A DNA stretch of 64,000 bases from Pseudooceanicola onchidii (GTDB lineage: Bacteria > Pseudomonadota > Alphaproteobacteria > Rhodobacterales > Rhodobacteraceae): positions 1 to 64,000 of the forward strand of contig NZ_SPUW01000002.1 of the NCBI RefSeq assembly GCF_004959925.1. The letters run 5' to 3'. A program made the position numbers and the translations under genes. This document shows positions 47,997 through 59,084 of the stretch, piece by piece (the first letter of the stretch is position 1; each line of letters opens with the position of its first letter). Below the pieces are notes generated by a model that had not been told where the DNA came from, searched no databases, and saw only the letters and a program-made list of their open reading frames with translations.

Positions 47997-48844
47997 CCGA
48001 CGGCATCCGCGCCACCGGCCTCACGGTCGCCTATCGCAACGGCCACACCGCGCTGCGCGATGCGTCGTTCGCCATTCCGCGTGGCACGATCACCGCGCTG
48101 GTCGGCGTGAACGGGGCCGGAAAATCGACGCTGTTCAAGGCGTTGATGGGGTTCCTGCCCGCGTCGTCGGGCAAGATCGAGATCCTGGGCCAGCCGGTGC
48201 GCAAGGTCATGAAGGATCAGGCCGTCGCCTATGTGCCGCAGGCCGAAGAGGTCGACTGGACCTTCCCGGTGCTGGTCGAGGACGTGGTGATGATGGGCCG
48301 CTATGGCCACATGGGCTTCTTCCGCCGCCCCCGCGCCAAGGATCACGAGGCCGTCGCGAAGGCGCTTGCCCGGGTCAACATGACCGACTTCCGCCATCGC
48401 CAGATCGGAGAGCTGTCGGGCGGTCAGAAGAAACGCGTCTTCCTGGCCCGCGCGCTGGCGCAGGACGCACAGGTCATCCTGCTGGACGAACCCTTTACCG
48501 GCGTCGACGTGAAGACCGAAGAACAGATCATCGCCCTGCTGCGCGAGCTGCGCAAAGAGGGCCGGGTGATGCTGGTTGCGACGCACAACCTGGGCTCCGT
48601 GCCGGAATTCTGCGACCGCGTCGTGCTGGTCAAGGGCACGGTTCTGGCCCACGGCCCCGTGGCCGAGGTGTTTACCCCCGACAACCTGAAACAGGCCTTT
48701 GGCGGGGTGCTGCGGCATTTCCTGCTGGAAGGGCCGCACCTGCATGACGACGAAGACCCGCGCAAGCTGAACATCTACACCGACGATGAACGCCCGCTGG
48801 TGATCTACGACGACCGGCACCACACCGCGAAGGGTCGCAAATGA
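47993..48844 (+). CDS. sitB: SitB-like manganese ABC transporter ATP-binding protein
   Basis: A 283-aa ATPase with Walker A VGVNGAGKSTLFKAL, signature ELSGGQKKRVFLARA and Walker B VILLDEPFTGVD. The C-terminal 40 residues include a His-rich GPHLHDDEDP segment, typical of this subfamily. It overlaps sitA by 4 bp and sitC by 4 bp. Confidence 0.92.
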   Translation: MTDGIRATGLTVAYRNGHTALRDASFAIPRGTITALVGVNGAGKSTLFKALMGFLPASSGKIEILGQPVRKVMKDQAVAYVPQAEEVDWTFPVLVEDVVMMGRYGHMGFFRRPRAKDHEAVAKALARVNMTDFRHRQIGELSGGQKKRVFLARALAQDAQVILLDEPFTGVDVKTEEQIIALLRELRKEGRVMLVATHNLGSVPEFCDRVVLVKGTVLAHGPVAEVFTPDNLKQAFGGVLRHFLLEGPHLHDDEDPRKLNIYTDDERPLVIYDDRHHTAKGRK

Positions 48845-49692
48845 TCCTGCTGGAGCCCTTTCAGTACGGCTACATGACCAACGCGATCTGGGTGTCGGCG
48901 CTGGTCGGCGCGGTCTGCGCCTTCCTGTCGGCCTACCTGATGCTCAAGGGCTGGTCCCTGATCGGCGATGCGCTGTCGCATTCGGTCGTACCGGGGGTCG
49001 CCGGGGCCTACATGCTGGGCCTGCCCTTTGCCATCGGGGCTTTCCTGTCGGGCGGGCTGGCGGCGCTGGCGATGCTGTTCCTGCGGCAGCGGTCCGGGTT
49101 GAAAGAGGACGTGGTGATCGGCCTGATCTTCACCGCCTTCTTCGGGCTGGGGCTGTTCATGGTCTCGCTCAACCCCATGGCGGTGTCGATCCAGACCATC
49201 ATCATGGGGAACATCCTGGCGATCACCCCGCAGGATACGCTGCAACTGGCCCTGATCGGGGGCGTGTCGCTGGCGGTGCTGCTGGCCAAGTGGCGCGACC
49301 TGCTGGTGGTCTTCTTCGATGAAAGCCACGCGCGGTCGATCGGGCTGAACGTGGGGCTGCTGCAGATCGTGTTCTTCACCCTGCTGTCGGCCTGCACGGT
49401 CGCGGCGATGCAGACGGTCGGGGCGTTTCTTGTCATCGCGCTGGTGGTGACGCCGGGGGCCACGGCCTATCTGCTGACCGACCGCTTCCCGCGCCTGCTG
49501 ATGCTGTCGGTGGTGATCGGGTCGGTGACCTCGGCGCTTGGGGCCTACATCAGCTATTTCCTCGACGGGGCGACGGGGGGCGTGATCGTCTGCCTGCAGA
49601 CCCTGCTGTTCCTGATCGCGCTGGTTTTCGCCCCCACCCACGGGATGCTCGCCGCCCGTCGCCGCCGGGCCGAGGCCGAGGCGGGCGCATGA
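48841..49692 (+). CDS. sitC: SitC-like manganese ABC transporter permease
   Basis: A 283-aa ABC-3 family permease with about eight hydrophobic helices. Motifs include YLMLKGWSLIGDALSHSVVPGV and the conserved loop near SIGLNVGLLQIVFFTLLSACTVAAMQTVGAFLV. It works with SitD as a heterodimer. It ends in a 4-bp overlap with sitD. Confidence 0.92.
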   Translation: MILLEPFQYGYMTNAIWVSALVGAVCAFLSAYLMLKGWSLIGDALSHSVVPGVAGAYMLGLPFAIGAFLSGGLAALAMLFLRQRSGLKEDVVIGLIFTAFFGLGLFMVSLNPMAVSIQTIIMGNILAITPQDTLQLALIGGVSLAVLLAKWRDLLVVFFDESHARSIGLNVGLLQIVFFTLLSACTVAAMQTVGAFLVIALVVTPGATAYLLTDRFPRLLMLSVVIGSVTSALGAYISYFLDGATGGVIVCLQTLLFLIALVFAPTHGMLAARRRRAEAEAGA

Positions 49693-50519
49693 TGGAGACC
49701 CTTCTGCTGCCCCTGCAATTCCCCTTCATGCAGAACGCCCTGCTGGCCGTGGCGCTGATCGCGCCTGCGGCGGCGATGCTGTCGACCTTCCTGGTGCTGA
49801 AAGGTTGGTCGCTGATGGGCGACGCCACCAGCCACGCGGTGCTTCCCGGGGTGGTGCTGGCCTATATCGCGGGCATTCCGCTGATCATCGGGGCCTTTGT
49901 CGCGGGGCTGATCTGTGCCGTGGCGACGGGGTTCATCAAGGACAATTCCCGCATCAAGCAGGACACGGTCATGGGCGTGGTCTTTTCCGGCATGTTCGGT
50001 CTGGGGGTGGTGCTGTACACCCGGATCTCGTCGGACATGCACCTGGATCACATCCTCTTCGGCAACATGCTGGGGGTGGGGCCGGATGACCTTTGGACGG
50101 CGGGCACGATCTCGGCCGGGGTGGCGCTGATCCTCGGGGTGAAGTGGCGCGATTTCCTGGCCCACAGCTTCGACCCGGTGCAGGCGCGGATGATCGGCCT
50201 GCCAGTCGGCTGGCTGCACTACGGCCTGCTGGCGATCCTGTCGGCGACCATCGTGGCGATGCTGACCTCGGTCGGGATCATCCTGTCGGTGGCCTATCTG
50301 ATCGCGCCGGGGGCGATTGCCTTCCTGCTGACCCGGCGATTCCTGCCGATGATGCAGGTTTCGGTCCTGGTGGCGCTGCTGGCGGGGCTGGCGGGCACCT
50401 ACCTCAGCTTCTGGATCGACAGCGCGCCCGCGCCGACCATCGTTCTGATCATGACGGCAATGTTCCTGTTGGCGCTTGGCTGGCGGCGGCTGCGGGACGG
50501 GGTGAAAATCACCCCTTGA
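49689..50519 (+). CDS. sitD: SitD-like manganese ABC transporter permease
   Basis: A 276-aa second permease, paralogous to SitC, with AFMLKGWSLMGD-type and VGIILSVAYLIAPGAIAFLL segments and about eight helices. Its last codons contain the start of the copper-ATPase promoter (TTGACC at 50516-50521), so the two systems are packed tightly without a terminator. Confidence 0.92.
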   Translation: MMETLLLPLQFPFMQNALLAVALIAPAAAMLSTFLVLKGWSLMGDATSHAVLPGVVLAYIAGIPLIIGAFVAGLICAVATGFIKDNSRIKQDTVMGVVFSGMFGLGVVLYTRISSDMHLDHILFGNMLGVGPDDLWTAGTISAGVALILGVKWRDFLAHSFDPVQARMIGLPVGWLHYGLLAILSATIVAMLTSVGIILSVAYLIAPGAIAFLLTRRFLPMMQVSVLVALLAGLAGTYLSFWIDSAPAPTIVLIMTAMFLLALGWRRLRDGVKITP

Positions 50520-50546
50520 CCCTCCAGCGACTGGAGACCCTAGATC
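50516..50546 (+). promoter_or_regulatory. CueR-type promoter of the copper ATPase gene
   Basis: TTGACC at 50516-50521 and TAGATC at 50541-50546 are separated by 19 bp, the unusual spacing of MerR-family promoters. The spacer holds the dyad CTCCAG-CGA-CTGGAG. The -35 box overlaps the sitD stop codon. Confidence 0.8.
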
Positions 50547-50582
50547 ACCCGTCGACACCCCGTGCAGACGAAAGGGCACCCC

Positions 50583-53015
<2,433 letters not shown>

Positions 53016-53017
53016 GC

Positions 53018-53078
53018 CTTCATCTTGCCGGAAATACTCCGGGGGTCCGGGGGCCGCGCCCCCGGTCCGCCCTCGCCT
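53018..53078. repeat. GC-rich interspersed repeat element, copy 2 (inverted)
   Basis: Reading the minus strand gives a C/G-run hairpin, a CCCCCGGAGTATTT box and an AAGATGAAGG tail, matching the plan of the element at 17461-17525. It lies between the copper ATPase and cueR and leaves the cueR promoter just outside it. Confidence 0.6.
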
Positions 53079-53079
53079 C

Positions 53080-53110
53080 TTGACCCTCCCGCAGGTGGAC
53101 CCTTTATCCT
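53080..53110 (+). promoter_or_regulatory. CueR-type promoter of the cueR gene
   Basis: TTGACC at 53080-53085 and TATCCT at 53105-53110 are again 19 bp apart, with the imperfect dyad CCTCC-CGCA-GGTGG between them. This suggests that the regulator controls its own gene as well as copA. Confidence 0.7.
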
Positions 53111-53130
53111 GATCGGAAAGGAGCCGTGAC

Positions 53131-53538
53131 ATGAACATCGGACGCGCCGCGAAAGAAACCGGGCTGTCGGTCAAGACGATCCGCTACTACGAAGACATCG
53201 GGCTGGTCGATGCCGACCGCGCCGACAACGGCTATCGCGATTTCGGCGACCGCCAGATCACCCGGCTGCGGATGCTGGCGCAGGCCCGTCACCTGGGCTT
53301 CGGGCTGGAGGAATGCCGCCGGCTGCTCGACCTCAACGCCGACCCGGACCGCGCCAGCCGCGACGTGCAGGCCTTGGCGCTGCGCAACCTCGATGCGGTG
53401 CGCGCGAAGATCCGGCAGCTGCAGGCCCTGGAGTCCGAGCTCGAGACGCTCATCCGCCAGTGCCACGGCAACGACGATCCGGACTGCGCGATCCTGGACG
53501 GGCTGAGCGGCACCGCCGACACCGCGCGCGGCACCTGA
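53131..53538 (+). CDS. cueR: CueR-like MerR-family copper-responsive activator
   Basis: A 135-aa protein with the MerR helix-turn-helix MNIGRAAKETGLSVKTIRYYEDIGLV, a coiled dimerisation helix and the metal loop CHGNDDPDC, in which two cysteines spaced by seven residues match the CueR Cu+ site. A serine in the SRDVQALAL position is typical for monovalent-metal sensors. AAGGAG precedes the ATG. The copper ATPase lies just upstream, and both have MerR-type promoters. Confidence 0.92.
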   Translation: MNIGRAAKETGLSVKTIRYYEDIGLVDADRADNGYRDFGDRQITRLRMLAQARHLGFGLEECRRLLDLNADPDRASRDVQALALRNLDAVRAKIRQLQALESELETLIRQCHGNDDPDCAILDGLSGTADTARGT

Positions 53539-53556
53539 CCTCGGGCCGTCGGGCCC

Positions 53557-54150
53557 TCAGACCCCGTTCATCCGGCGGATCTTGGCGACCGCCCGCGCCA
53601 GGTCTTCCTGATATCCGATCGGTTCAAAGAACCGGCCCCTGCGGTCGAACAGAAGGATGTTGGCCGAATGGTCCATGGTGTAATCCCCATCCTCAAGCGG
53701 TACCTTTCGGGCGTAGATGCGGAACGCCTTGATCGCCTTGTCGATCTCCTCCCGCGTGCCTGCCACGCCCTGAACTCCGGGTGCCCAGCCGACGTAATCC
53801 CGCAGCTGGTCGACCGTGTCGCGTTCCGGATCCACGGTCACGAAGAACACGCGGATCCGGTCCTCGCCCAGTTCTTCCTGGAAGGCGGCGATGTCGCCCA
53901 GGCTGGTCGGGCAGACCTCGGGGCAGTGGGTGAAGCCGAAGAAGACCGCGCTCGGGCTGCCCTTCAGCGTGTCTTCGGTAAAGGCAGTCCCGTCCGTGGT
54001 CTCAAGGCGGTAGTCGCCGGGCCCGATGGTATCGGCGAGCCCGCCGTCGACCATGGGGCTGATCAGTCGGGTCCAGGCCACGGCGATGAGGGCCAGCACG
54101 GCCAGCCCCCACAAACCGCCCAGGACCATGTGCTTGCGTGTGATGGTCAT
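53557..54150 (-). CDS. SCO1/SenC-family copper chaperone
   Basis: A 197-aa membrane-anchored thioredoxin-fold protein for loading copper into the CuA centre of cytochrome oxidase. An N-terminal helix (about 8-30) is followed by the copper-binding CPEVCP motif and the conserved histidine in YTMDHSANILLF. It is the last gene of an opposing operon with the YcnI-PCuAC fusion; the gap is 7 bp. Confidence 0.93.
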   Translation of the reverse strand: MTITRKHMVLGGLWGLAVLALIAVAWTRLISPMVDGGLADTIGPGDYRLETTDGTAFTEDTLKGSPSAVFFGFTHCPEVCPTSLGDIAAFQEELGEDRIRVFFVTVDPERDTVDQLRDYVGWAPGVQGVAGTREEIDKAIKAFRIYARKVPLEDGDYTMDHSANILLFDRRGRFFEPIGYQEDLARAVAKIRRMNGV

Positions 54151-54157
54151 GGCGGCC

Positions 54158-55135
54158 TCAGTGCTTCATGCCGTGGGCGCCGTGGTCCATCGACCCGGCG
54201 GCCTTGGCGTTGACCTTGCCGATCGGCAGCGGCACCTGCACCTCTCCGGCCTGTTCGAAGGTCAGCGTGACCGGCACGGTGTCGCCTTCGACCAGCGGCG
54301 CGGACAGCTCCATCAGCATGAGGTGATAGCCGCCCGGTTTCAGCGTCACCGTCTGACCGGCCGGAACCGGCAGCCCGTCGGGCAGGTCGCGCATGCGCAT
54401 CACGTCGCCTTCCATCGCCATCTCGTGCACCTCGACCCGGCCGGCGACCGGGGTGGTCGCGCCGATCAGGCGGTCATCGGTCGCGCCTGCATTGGTGATC
54501 GTCATGAAGCCACCGCCGACCGGAGCATTGGGCAGGGTGGCGCGGGTGAAGGCGCCTGTGATCGTCAGCTCTCCGACGGTCACCGGGGCCATGGCTTGGT
54601 CTGCCGTGCCGCCCGCATGTCCGTGCCCGTGGCCCGCATCGCCCACCACGACCGTCAGCCTGGGCGCAGGGTTCGGAACGCCCGACGCGCCCGAGGTGTC
54701 GGTCCAGTCCGCCGTGCCGTTGGCGCATTCCTGCACCGCCGGAAAGGTCATCACGGTGCCGGGGGCGATGTCGGCGCCGATGGTGCCGCGCACGGTGAAT
54801 TCGTCGTACCAGCCATCCTCAAGGTGCCCGCCGGACCAGGTGACCTCGCGCAGGCCTTCGGTCATCTCGGTGCCGTGGTTGTCATAGGGCGTGGCATAGG
54901 GGCCGGTCCCGGTGGACAGGGTCCAGCCCGCCTTGGGCATGGGTTTCGCGGCGTAGAAGCCGTCGGGCAGGTTGATGCGGACGGTATGCGTCGCCTCGCC
55001 CTTGCAGCCGTGGGGCACGCGCAGGGTGATCTTGGTGGTGGCGCCCGCCTTGGCCTGAGACTGTTCAAGGGTGGCATGGGCGGACAGGGGACCGGCAAGC
55101 GCGACAAGCGCCCCGGCAAGAAGCATGGTTTTCAT
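54158..55135 (-). CDS. YcnI (DUF1775)-PCuAC fusion, periplasmic copper chaperone
   Basis: A 325-aa protein combining two copper-binding modules. After the signal peptide (19 residues) the mature protein starts with His20, as in YcnI proteins whose N-terminal histidine binds Cu(II). Residues about 20-165 form the DUF1775 domain with NLPDGFYAAKPMPKAGW. A linker with HGHGHAGG leads to a PCuAC domain (about 185-305), showing HEMAMEGDVMRMRD and HLMLMEL, the H/M copper motif. Family members deliver Cu+ to CuA. I set the start at the ATG at 55135, since an upstream frame to 55315 has no signal. Confidence 0.9.
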   Translation of the reverse strand: MKTMLLAGALVALAGPLSAHATLEQSQAKAGATTKITLRVPHGCKGEATHTVRINLPDGFYAAKPMPKAGWTLSTGTGPYATPYDNHGTEMTEGLREVTWSGGHLEDGWYDEFTVRGTIGADIAPGTVMTFPAVQECANGTADWTDTSGASGVPNPAPRLTVVVGDAGHGHGHAGGTADQAMAPVTVGELTITGAFTRATLPNAPVGGGFMTITNAGATDDRLIGATTPVAGRVEVHEMAMEGDVMRMRDLPDGLPVPAGQTVTLKPGGYHLMLMELSAPLVEGDTVPVTLTFEQAGEVQVPLPIGKVNAKAAGSMDHGAHGMKH

Positions 55136-55244
55136 GGGTATCTCCATCGGATCGCGCGCGCGGATGCCCCGGTTGGCCGGGCGACCGCCTGCGCTGACGT
55201 GCGGCCGAAGCCGCCATGTGTCGGATGGCCCGAACGGGCCGCGA

Positions 55245-55610
55245 TCAGACTGAGAGTGGCGGAGCCCGGGGCGATCGCGCGTGATCGCGCGCCTGCGCGG
55301 CCCGGTGCAGATCACCGGCCAGTTGCCAGGCAGTCACGGGTATCAGCCGCGATGCAATGTCGGCCGGGGCGGGCATCGCGGGATCCGACACGAGGTGACA
55401 GAACGGACAGCGGTGATCATGCCCGCCGTGTTCGCCATGCCCTGCGTGATCGCCGCACAGATCTTCGGCGGTCATGCCCATCATGGCCAGCTGCGCCTCG
55501 GCCAGATCTCCCCGGTCGGGGGCCATCATGGCGGCCGACACGGCACTGCCAACCGCGAGCACGAGCACGGCGATCAGGATCAGAAGGTGTCGGCGAAACG
55601 GGCGGACCAT
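55245..55610 (-). CDS. Small periplasmic DUF2946-like copper-associated protein
   Basis: A 121-aa protein with an N-terminal hydrophobic helix (about 9-30) and a histidine-rich stretch GDHAGHGEHGGHDHR followed by CPFCHLVSDP. The Cys and His residues are arranged as in DUF2946-type proteins that accompany copper-chaperone genes. It is likely the first gene of the operon that continues with the YcnI-PCuAC fusion and SCO1. A perfect palindrome CTGGCGCCAG at 55637-55646 lies 27 bp upstream. Metal binding is inferred from composition. Confidence 0.7.
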   Translation of the reverse strand: MVRPFRRHLLILIAVLVLAVGSAVSAAMMAPDRGDLAEAQLAMMGMTAEDLCGDHAGHGEHGGHDHRCPFCHLVSDPAMPAPADIASRLIPVTAWQLAGDLHRAAQARDHARSPRAPPLSV

Positions 55611-55685
55611 ATGGCCGGGATAGCGCAGACCCGCGTCTGGCGCCAGCCCGTGGCAGGGGGGTGCGGCATCGGCGACCGTCGGGGC

Positions 55686-56723
55686 CTAGCGCGCGGCCTC
55701 TCCGGGGCGCTGCAGGACCTTGGTCGGCACGATGCCGAAGCGCGCCTTGAAGGTGCGTGAGAAATGGGTGGTGGATTCGAACCCGCAGGCGATGCAGACC
55801 TCGGCCACCGACAGATCGGTCGTGGCCAGAAGGTTCCGCCCCCGGTCCAGCCGGAGATTGCGATAGAAGACGCCCGGCGTGTCGTTCAGATGACGCGAGA
55901 ACAGACGCTCGAGCTGCCGGGTCGAACAGCCGACCGCACGCGCGATGTCCGGGATGGCCAGCGGGGTGTCGATGTTGGCCCGCATCAGGTTCACGGCCGC
56001 CACCACCGCCTTGCTGCGCGAGGTCATGACCGCCGCAGTCGAACTGCGCTGTGCCGGATCGACCCCGGCCATGACCGGGCGCAGGCACATGTCCGACACC
56101 ATCGCGGCAAAGGCGGCGCCGTGGTCTTCGGCAATCAGCGCCAGCATCATGTCCGTCGCCGCGGCCCCGCCGCCACAGGTCATGATCCGAGCATCGATTT
56201 CGTAGCGGGCGGGCGTCGGCATCAGATCGGGGAAGGTTTCGCAGAAGCCCGGCTGGTTTTCCCAGTGCAGCGTGAATCGTCGCCCGTCCAGCAGGCCGGC
56301 CCGGGCCAGCGCCACCGCCCCGGTGCAGATGCCGCCGACCGTGCCGCCAAAGCGATGATGCCGCTGGACGGCCGACACCACCGCGCCGTCGCCTGCTGCC
56401 ATCGCCGGATTGCCCGCGCAGACGAACAGCCGCACCTCCTTGTCCTGGACCGACAGGGGTGCGTCGACCGACACCTCGATGCCCGAAGAACTGACCGCAG
56501 GCACACCACCCTTCGACATCAGCGTCCAGCGATACAGCGGCTTCTGCGACAGCTGGTTGGCGATGCGCAGCGGCTCGACCGCCGAGGAAAACGCCAGCAG
56601 GGTAAAGCCGGGCACGAGGATGAAGGTATAGGCCCGCGGCGCGCCCGAACTTTCGACCGGCTGATAGGCCGCGCCCTTGGGAACCAGGGCTTCGAGGTCG
56701 GTGTCGAACGGGTCATCCGTCAT
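55686..56723 (-). CDS. GlxA-family transcriptional regulator (DJ-1/PfpI plus AraC domains)
   Basis: A 345-aa regulator. Residues about 30-210 form a DJ-1/PfpI-like sensor domain (ILVPGFTLLAFSSAVEPLRIAN and GGICTGAVALARAGLL), and the C-terminal 100 residues a double helix-turn-helix AraC domain (IARAVGCSTRQLERLFSRHL and VAEVCIACGFESTTHFSRTF). Members of the family respond to metabolites such as betaines, carnitine or amino acids. It starts 11 bp inside the LysR gene, so the two regulators are translationally coupled. Confidence 0.9.
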   Translation of the reverse strand: MTDDPFDTDLEALVPKGAAYQPVESSGAPRAYTFILVPGFTLLAFSSAVEPLRIANQLSQKPLYRWTLMSKGGVPAVSSSGIEVSVDAPLSVQDKEVRLFVCAGNPAMAAGDGAVVSAVQRHHRFGGTVGGICTGAVALARAGLLDGRRFTLHWENQPGFCETFPDLMPTPARYEIDARIMTCGGGAAATDMMLALIAEDHGAAFAAMVSDMCLRPVMAGVDPAQRSSTAAVMTSRSKAVVAAVNLMRANIDTPLAIPDIARAVGCSTRQLERLFSRHLNDTPGVFYRNLRLDRGRNLLATTDLSVAEVCIACGFESTTHFSRTFKARFGIVPTKVLQRPGEAAR

Positions 56724-57678
56724 GGCGGGGCTCCGGTGTGCCGGGTCGGGTCAACGACGCCAACAGGTGATCGACGAACTGCGCCACCGCCGGGCGCTGA
56801 AGCGCGGCGGTCTGGCAGCGCAGGAAGTTGCCGCGCCCGGCCGTGACCTGGGCGGGATGCGCCACGACCAGCCGACCCTGGGCGATCAGCGGCGTGACCA
56901 TATGCTGCCAGCCCAGCATGACGCCCTCGCCCGCAATCGCCGCCTCGATCAGCAGCCCGACCTTGTTGGTCGTCAGGCTCGATGCCCCCCGACCCCAGCT
57001 TGCCCCCTGGGCGCGGAACCATTCCTCCCAGCCAAGCGGCTGCCAGCCGATCGCATCGGCGCTCCAATGGCGTTCATGCAGGTGCAGAAGGTTGGCGCGG
57101 TTCAGATCCTGCGGGTCCGCAAAGGGGCCATGGTCGGCCAAGTAGCCCGGCGCGCAGACCGGCAGGGCCGCTTCGGGGAACAGGTAGTGCAGCGTCTCGC
57201 CGACTTCGCTGCGTTCGTTGCCGCACAAAAGCGCGATGTCGACGCCCGAATAATTGCGCATCGCGCCGTCCTCGTCCGACGCAAGGATGACGAAACCGAT
57301 GTCAGGGTGATCGGGCCGAAAGCTGTCGATCAGCGGTTTGAGCCAATAGGCCGCCATGCCGTTGGTGGCGGAAATCGTGATCGTCTGCGGCGCGGCCTCG
57401 GGGCGCAGCAGTCCGACACCTGCGCTGATCGTATCGAGACCTGCCGCCACGGCGGCGCTCAGGTCCGCGCCGGCCGGCGTCAGCTCCAACGCGTTGTGCT
57501 TGCGGATGAACAGCGGCACGTCGAGTGCCTTTTCCAGCAGGCGGATCTGCTGGCTGACGGCCCCTTGCGTGATGTTGAGCTCTTTGGCGGCCAGCGTGAA
57601 GCTCAGGTGTTTTGCCGCCACTTCAAACGTCGCCAGCGCACCGAGCGAGGGAAGGTGTCTGCGACGGACGGGTCTCAT
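56713..57678 (-). CDS. LysR-family transcriptional regulator
   Basis: A 321-aa regulator with an N-terminal winged helix (LPSLGALATFEVAAKHLSFT and LNITQGAVSQQIRLLEKAL) of the GcvA-like subgroup and a C-terminal two-domain effector module with ITISATNGMAAYWLKPLI. It probably regulates the catabolic genes just upstream. The ATG at 57678 has GAGGGG 9 bp upstream. A dyad of the T-N11-A type at 61610-61628 could be its target, which is inference. Confidence 0.88.
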   Translation of the reverse strand: MRPVRRRHLPSLGALATFEVAAKHLSFTLAAKELNITQGAVSQQIRLLEKALDVPLFIRKHNALELTPAGADLSAAVAAGLDTISAGVGLLRPEAAPQTITISATNGMAAYWLKPLIDSFRPDHPDIGFVILASDEDGAMRNYSGVDIALLCGNERSEVGETLHYLFPEAALPVCAPGYLADHGPFADPQDLNRANLLHLHERHWSADAIGWQPLGWEEWFRAQGASWGRGASSLTTNKVGLLIEAAIAGEGVMLGWQHMVTPLIAQGRLVVAHPAQVTAGRGNFLRCQTAALQRPAVAQFVDHLLASLTRPGTPEPRHDG

Positions 57679-57715
57679 CTTGCTTTGCCCCTCACACTGG
57701 CAATCACATGGCCCT

Positions 57716-59077
57716 TCATTCGGTCCGGGCCTGCCATTCTTTCCAGCGAAGATACGCATTTGCACCGATCGTGTCGAATGGATGCGGCGGCAGACGTGAC
57801 GGTTCGGGTTCGGACAGGAAAAAGCGCGTGATCTCGGTCTGCCGCCCCAGCACCAGGTCGGCGGCACCGATCCCGGTCAGCGTGCCGCGCGTCGTGCCCA
57901 ACCCATTCTGGACACAGGCGGAATACAGCCCCGGCTCCAGCTCTCGCATGACCGACACGCCGTTCCGGCTCAGGCACAGATGCCCCGACCAGGCGTGGTC
58001 GAACGGCACGTCCCGCAGCGCCGGAAACCGGTCGTCGAACTTGCGACGCATGTTGGCGGTGACGCGGGCCAGGTCGGCGGCGCTGGTCTGCATGTCGGGC
58101 CGGTAATAGCCGCCCTGCCGGATGACGATGCGGTTGCCACCCTCGGGCGTGGCGATCCGGCGGACGGTGCAGCCCATGGGATCCGCAGGGGTCAGCCCCC
58201 AGCTGTCCTGCCCGCCAAGCGCCACCAGCGCCTCGGCGGGCAGTTCGGCGGTCATGCAGGCGTTCAGCATGATGTGCATCAGCTGCCCGGTCTTGAAGCC
58301 GAAGCTTTGCAGATGCCCGTTGGTGGCCAGGATGACCTTCTGGGCCGTTACCGTTCCGGATGGCGTCTTCAACGACCATCCGGTCTGGGTGCTCTCGAAC
58401 CCCGTGACCGGGCTGTCCTCGAACAGGCGCACACCTTTGGCGGCGATCCCGTCGGCCAGCCCGCGAATATAGGCGGCAGGCTGGATCAGCGCCGTGCCGG
58501 GGGTGAACAGCCCGCCAGAGTAATAGTCGGACCCGGTGATCCCGCGCATCTGGTCGGCATCCAGCATCTCGTGCGGTTCGCCAAGATCGTGCAGATGCTG
58601 CGCGTAGGTCCGGTTGGCCGCTTCGCCGACGCGCGAGGCCGCGCCGTTGATCTTGCCGGACCGGCGGAAGGTGCCCTTGGGCAGGCCAAAGTCGGCGACA
58701 ATCGCTTCGGCAAAACCGATGGCGTGGCGGTTCAGGCGGGTCAGGACGCGGTCCCGCGCCTCTCCGGTCCCGGCATAGTCGGAACTGGTCAGATCGTGCG
58801 GCAGGTCGATCATGAAGCCGGAGTTGCGCCCGGCCGAGGATTGGGCGATGCGCCCGGCCTCAAGCACCACGATGTCCAGCGTCGGATCGGCCGTGTGCAA
58901 GTGCCGGGCTGCCGACAGCCCGGCAAAGCCCGCGCCCACGATGGCCACGTCGCACCCTACCTCGCCACTCAGCGCCGAACCGGCGGCGCGCGGCGGCAGG
59001 ATCGCTTCCCACCCGGCGGGGCCGGTGTGGACGGGCAATCGCCGGACTGGGCGGTGCGACGTGGGGCGGCGCGCCAT
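57716..59077 (-). CDS. FAD-dependent oxidoreductase, PuuB/DadA-like
   Basis: A 453-aa enzyme with the FAD-binding GxGxxG fold CDVAIVGAGFAGLSAARHL, then the motif AGRNSGFMIDLPHD and a C-terminal GLYSACVQNGLGTTRGTLTG block close to gamma-glutamylputrescine oxidase and D-amino acid dehydrogenases. It should oxidise an amine or amino acid to an imine/aldehyde. It lies 7 bp after the aldehyde dehydrogenase gene, so its product is likely passed on in the same pathway. The substrate cannot be named from the sequence. Confidence 0.82.
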   Translation of the reverse strand: MARRPTSHRPVRRLPVHTGPAGWEAILPPRAAGSALSGEVGCDVAIVGAGFAGLSAARHLHTADPTLDIVVLEAGRIAQSSAGRNSGFMIDLPHDLTSSDYAGTGEARDRVLTRLNRHAIGFAEAIVADFGLPKGTFRRSGKINGAASRVGEAANRTYAQHLHDLGEPHEMLDADQMRGITGSDYYSGGLFTPGTALIQPAAYIRGLADGIAAKGVRLFEDSPVTGFESTQTGWSLKTPSGTVTAQKVILATNGHLQSFGFKTGQLMHIMLNACMTAELPAEALVALGGQDSWGLTPADPMGCTVRRIATPEGGNRIVIRQGGYYRPDMQTSAADLARVTANMRRKFDDRFPALRDVPFDHAWSGHLCLSRNGVSVMRELEPGLYSACVQNGLGTTRGTLTGIGAADLVLGRQTEITRFFLSEPEPSRLPPHPFDTIGANAYLRWKEWQARTE

Positions 59078-59084
59078 GGCGACC

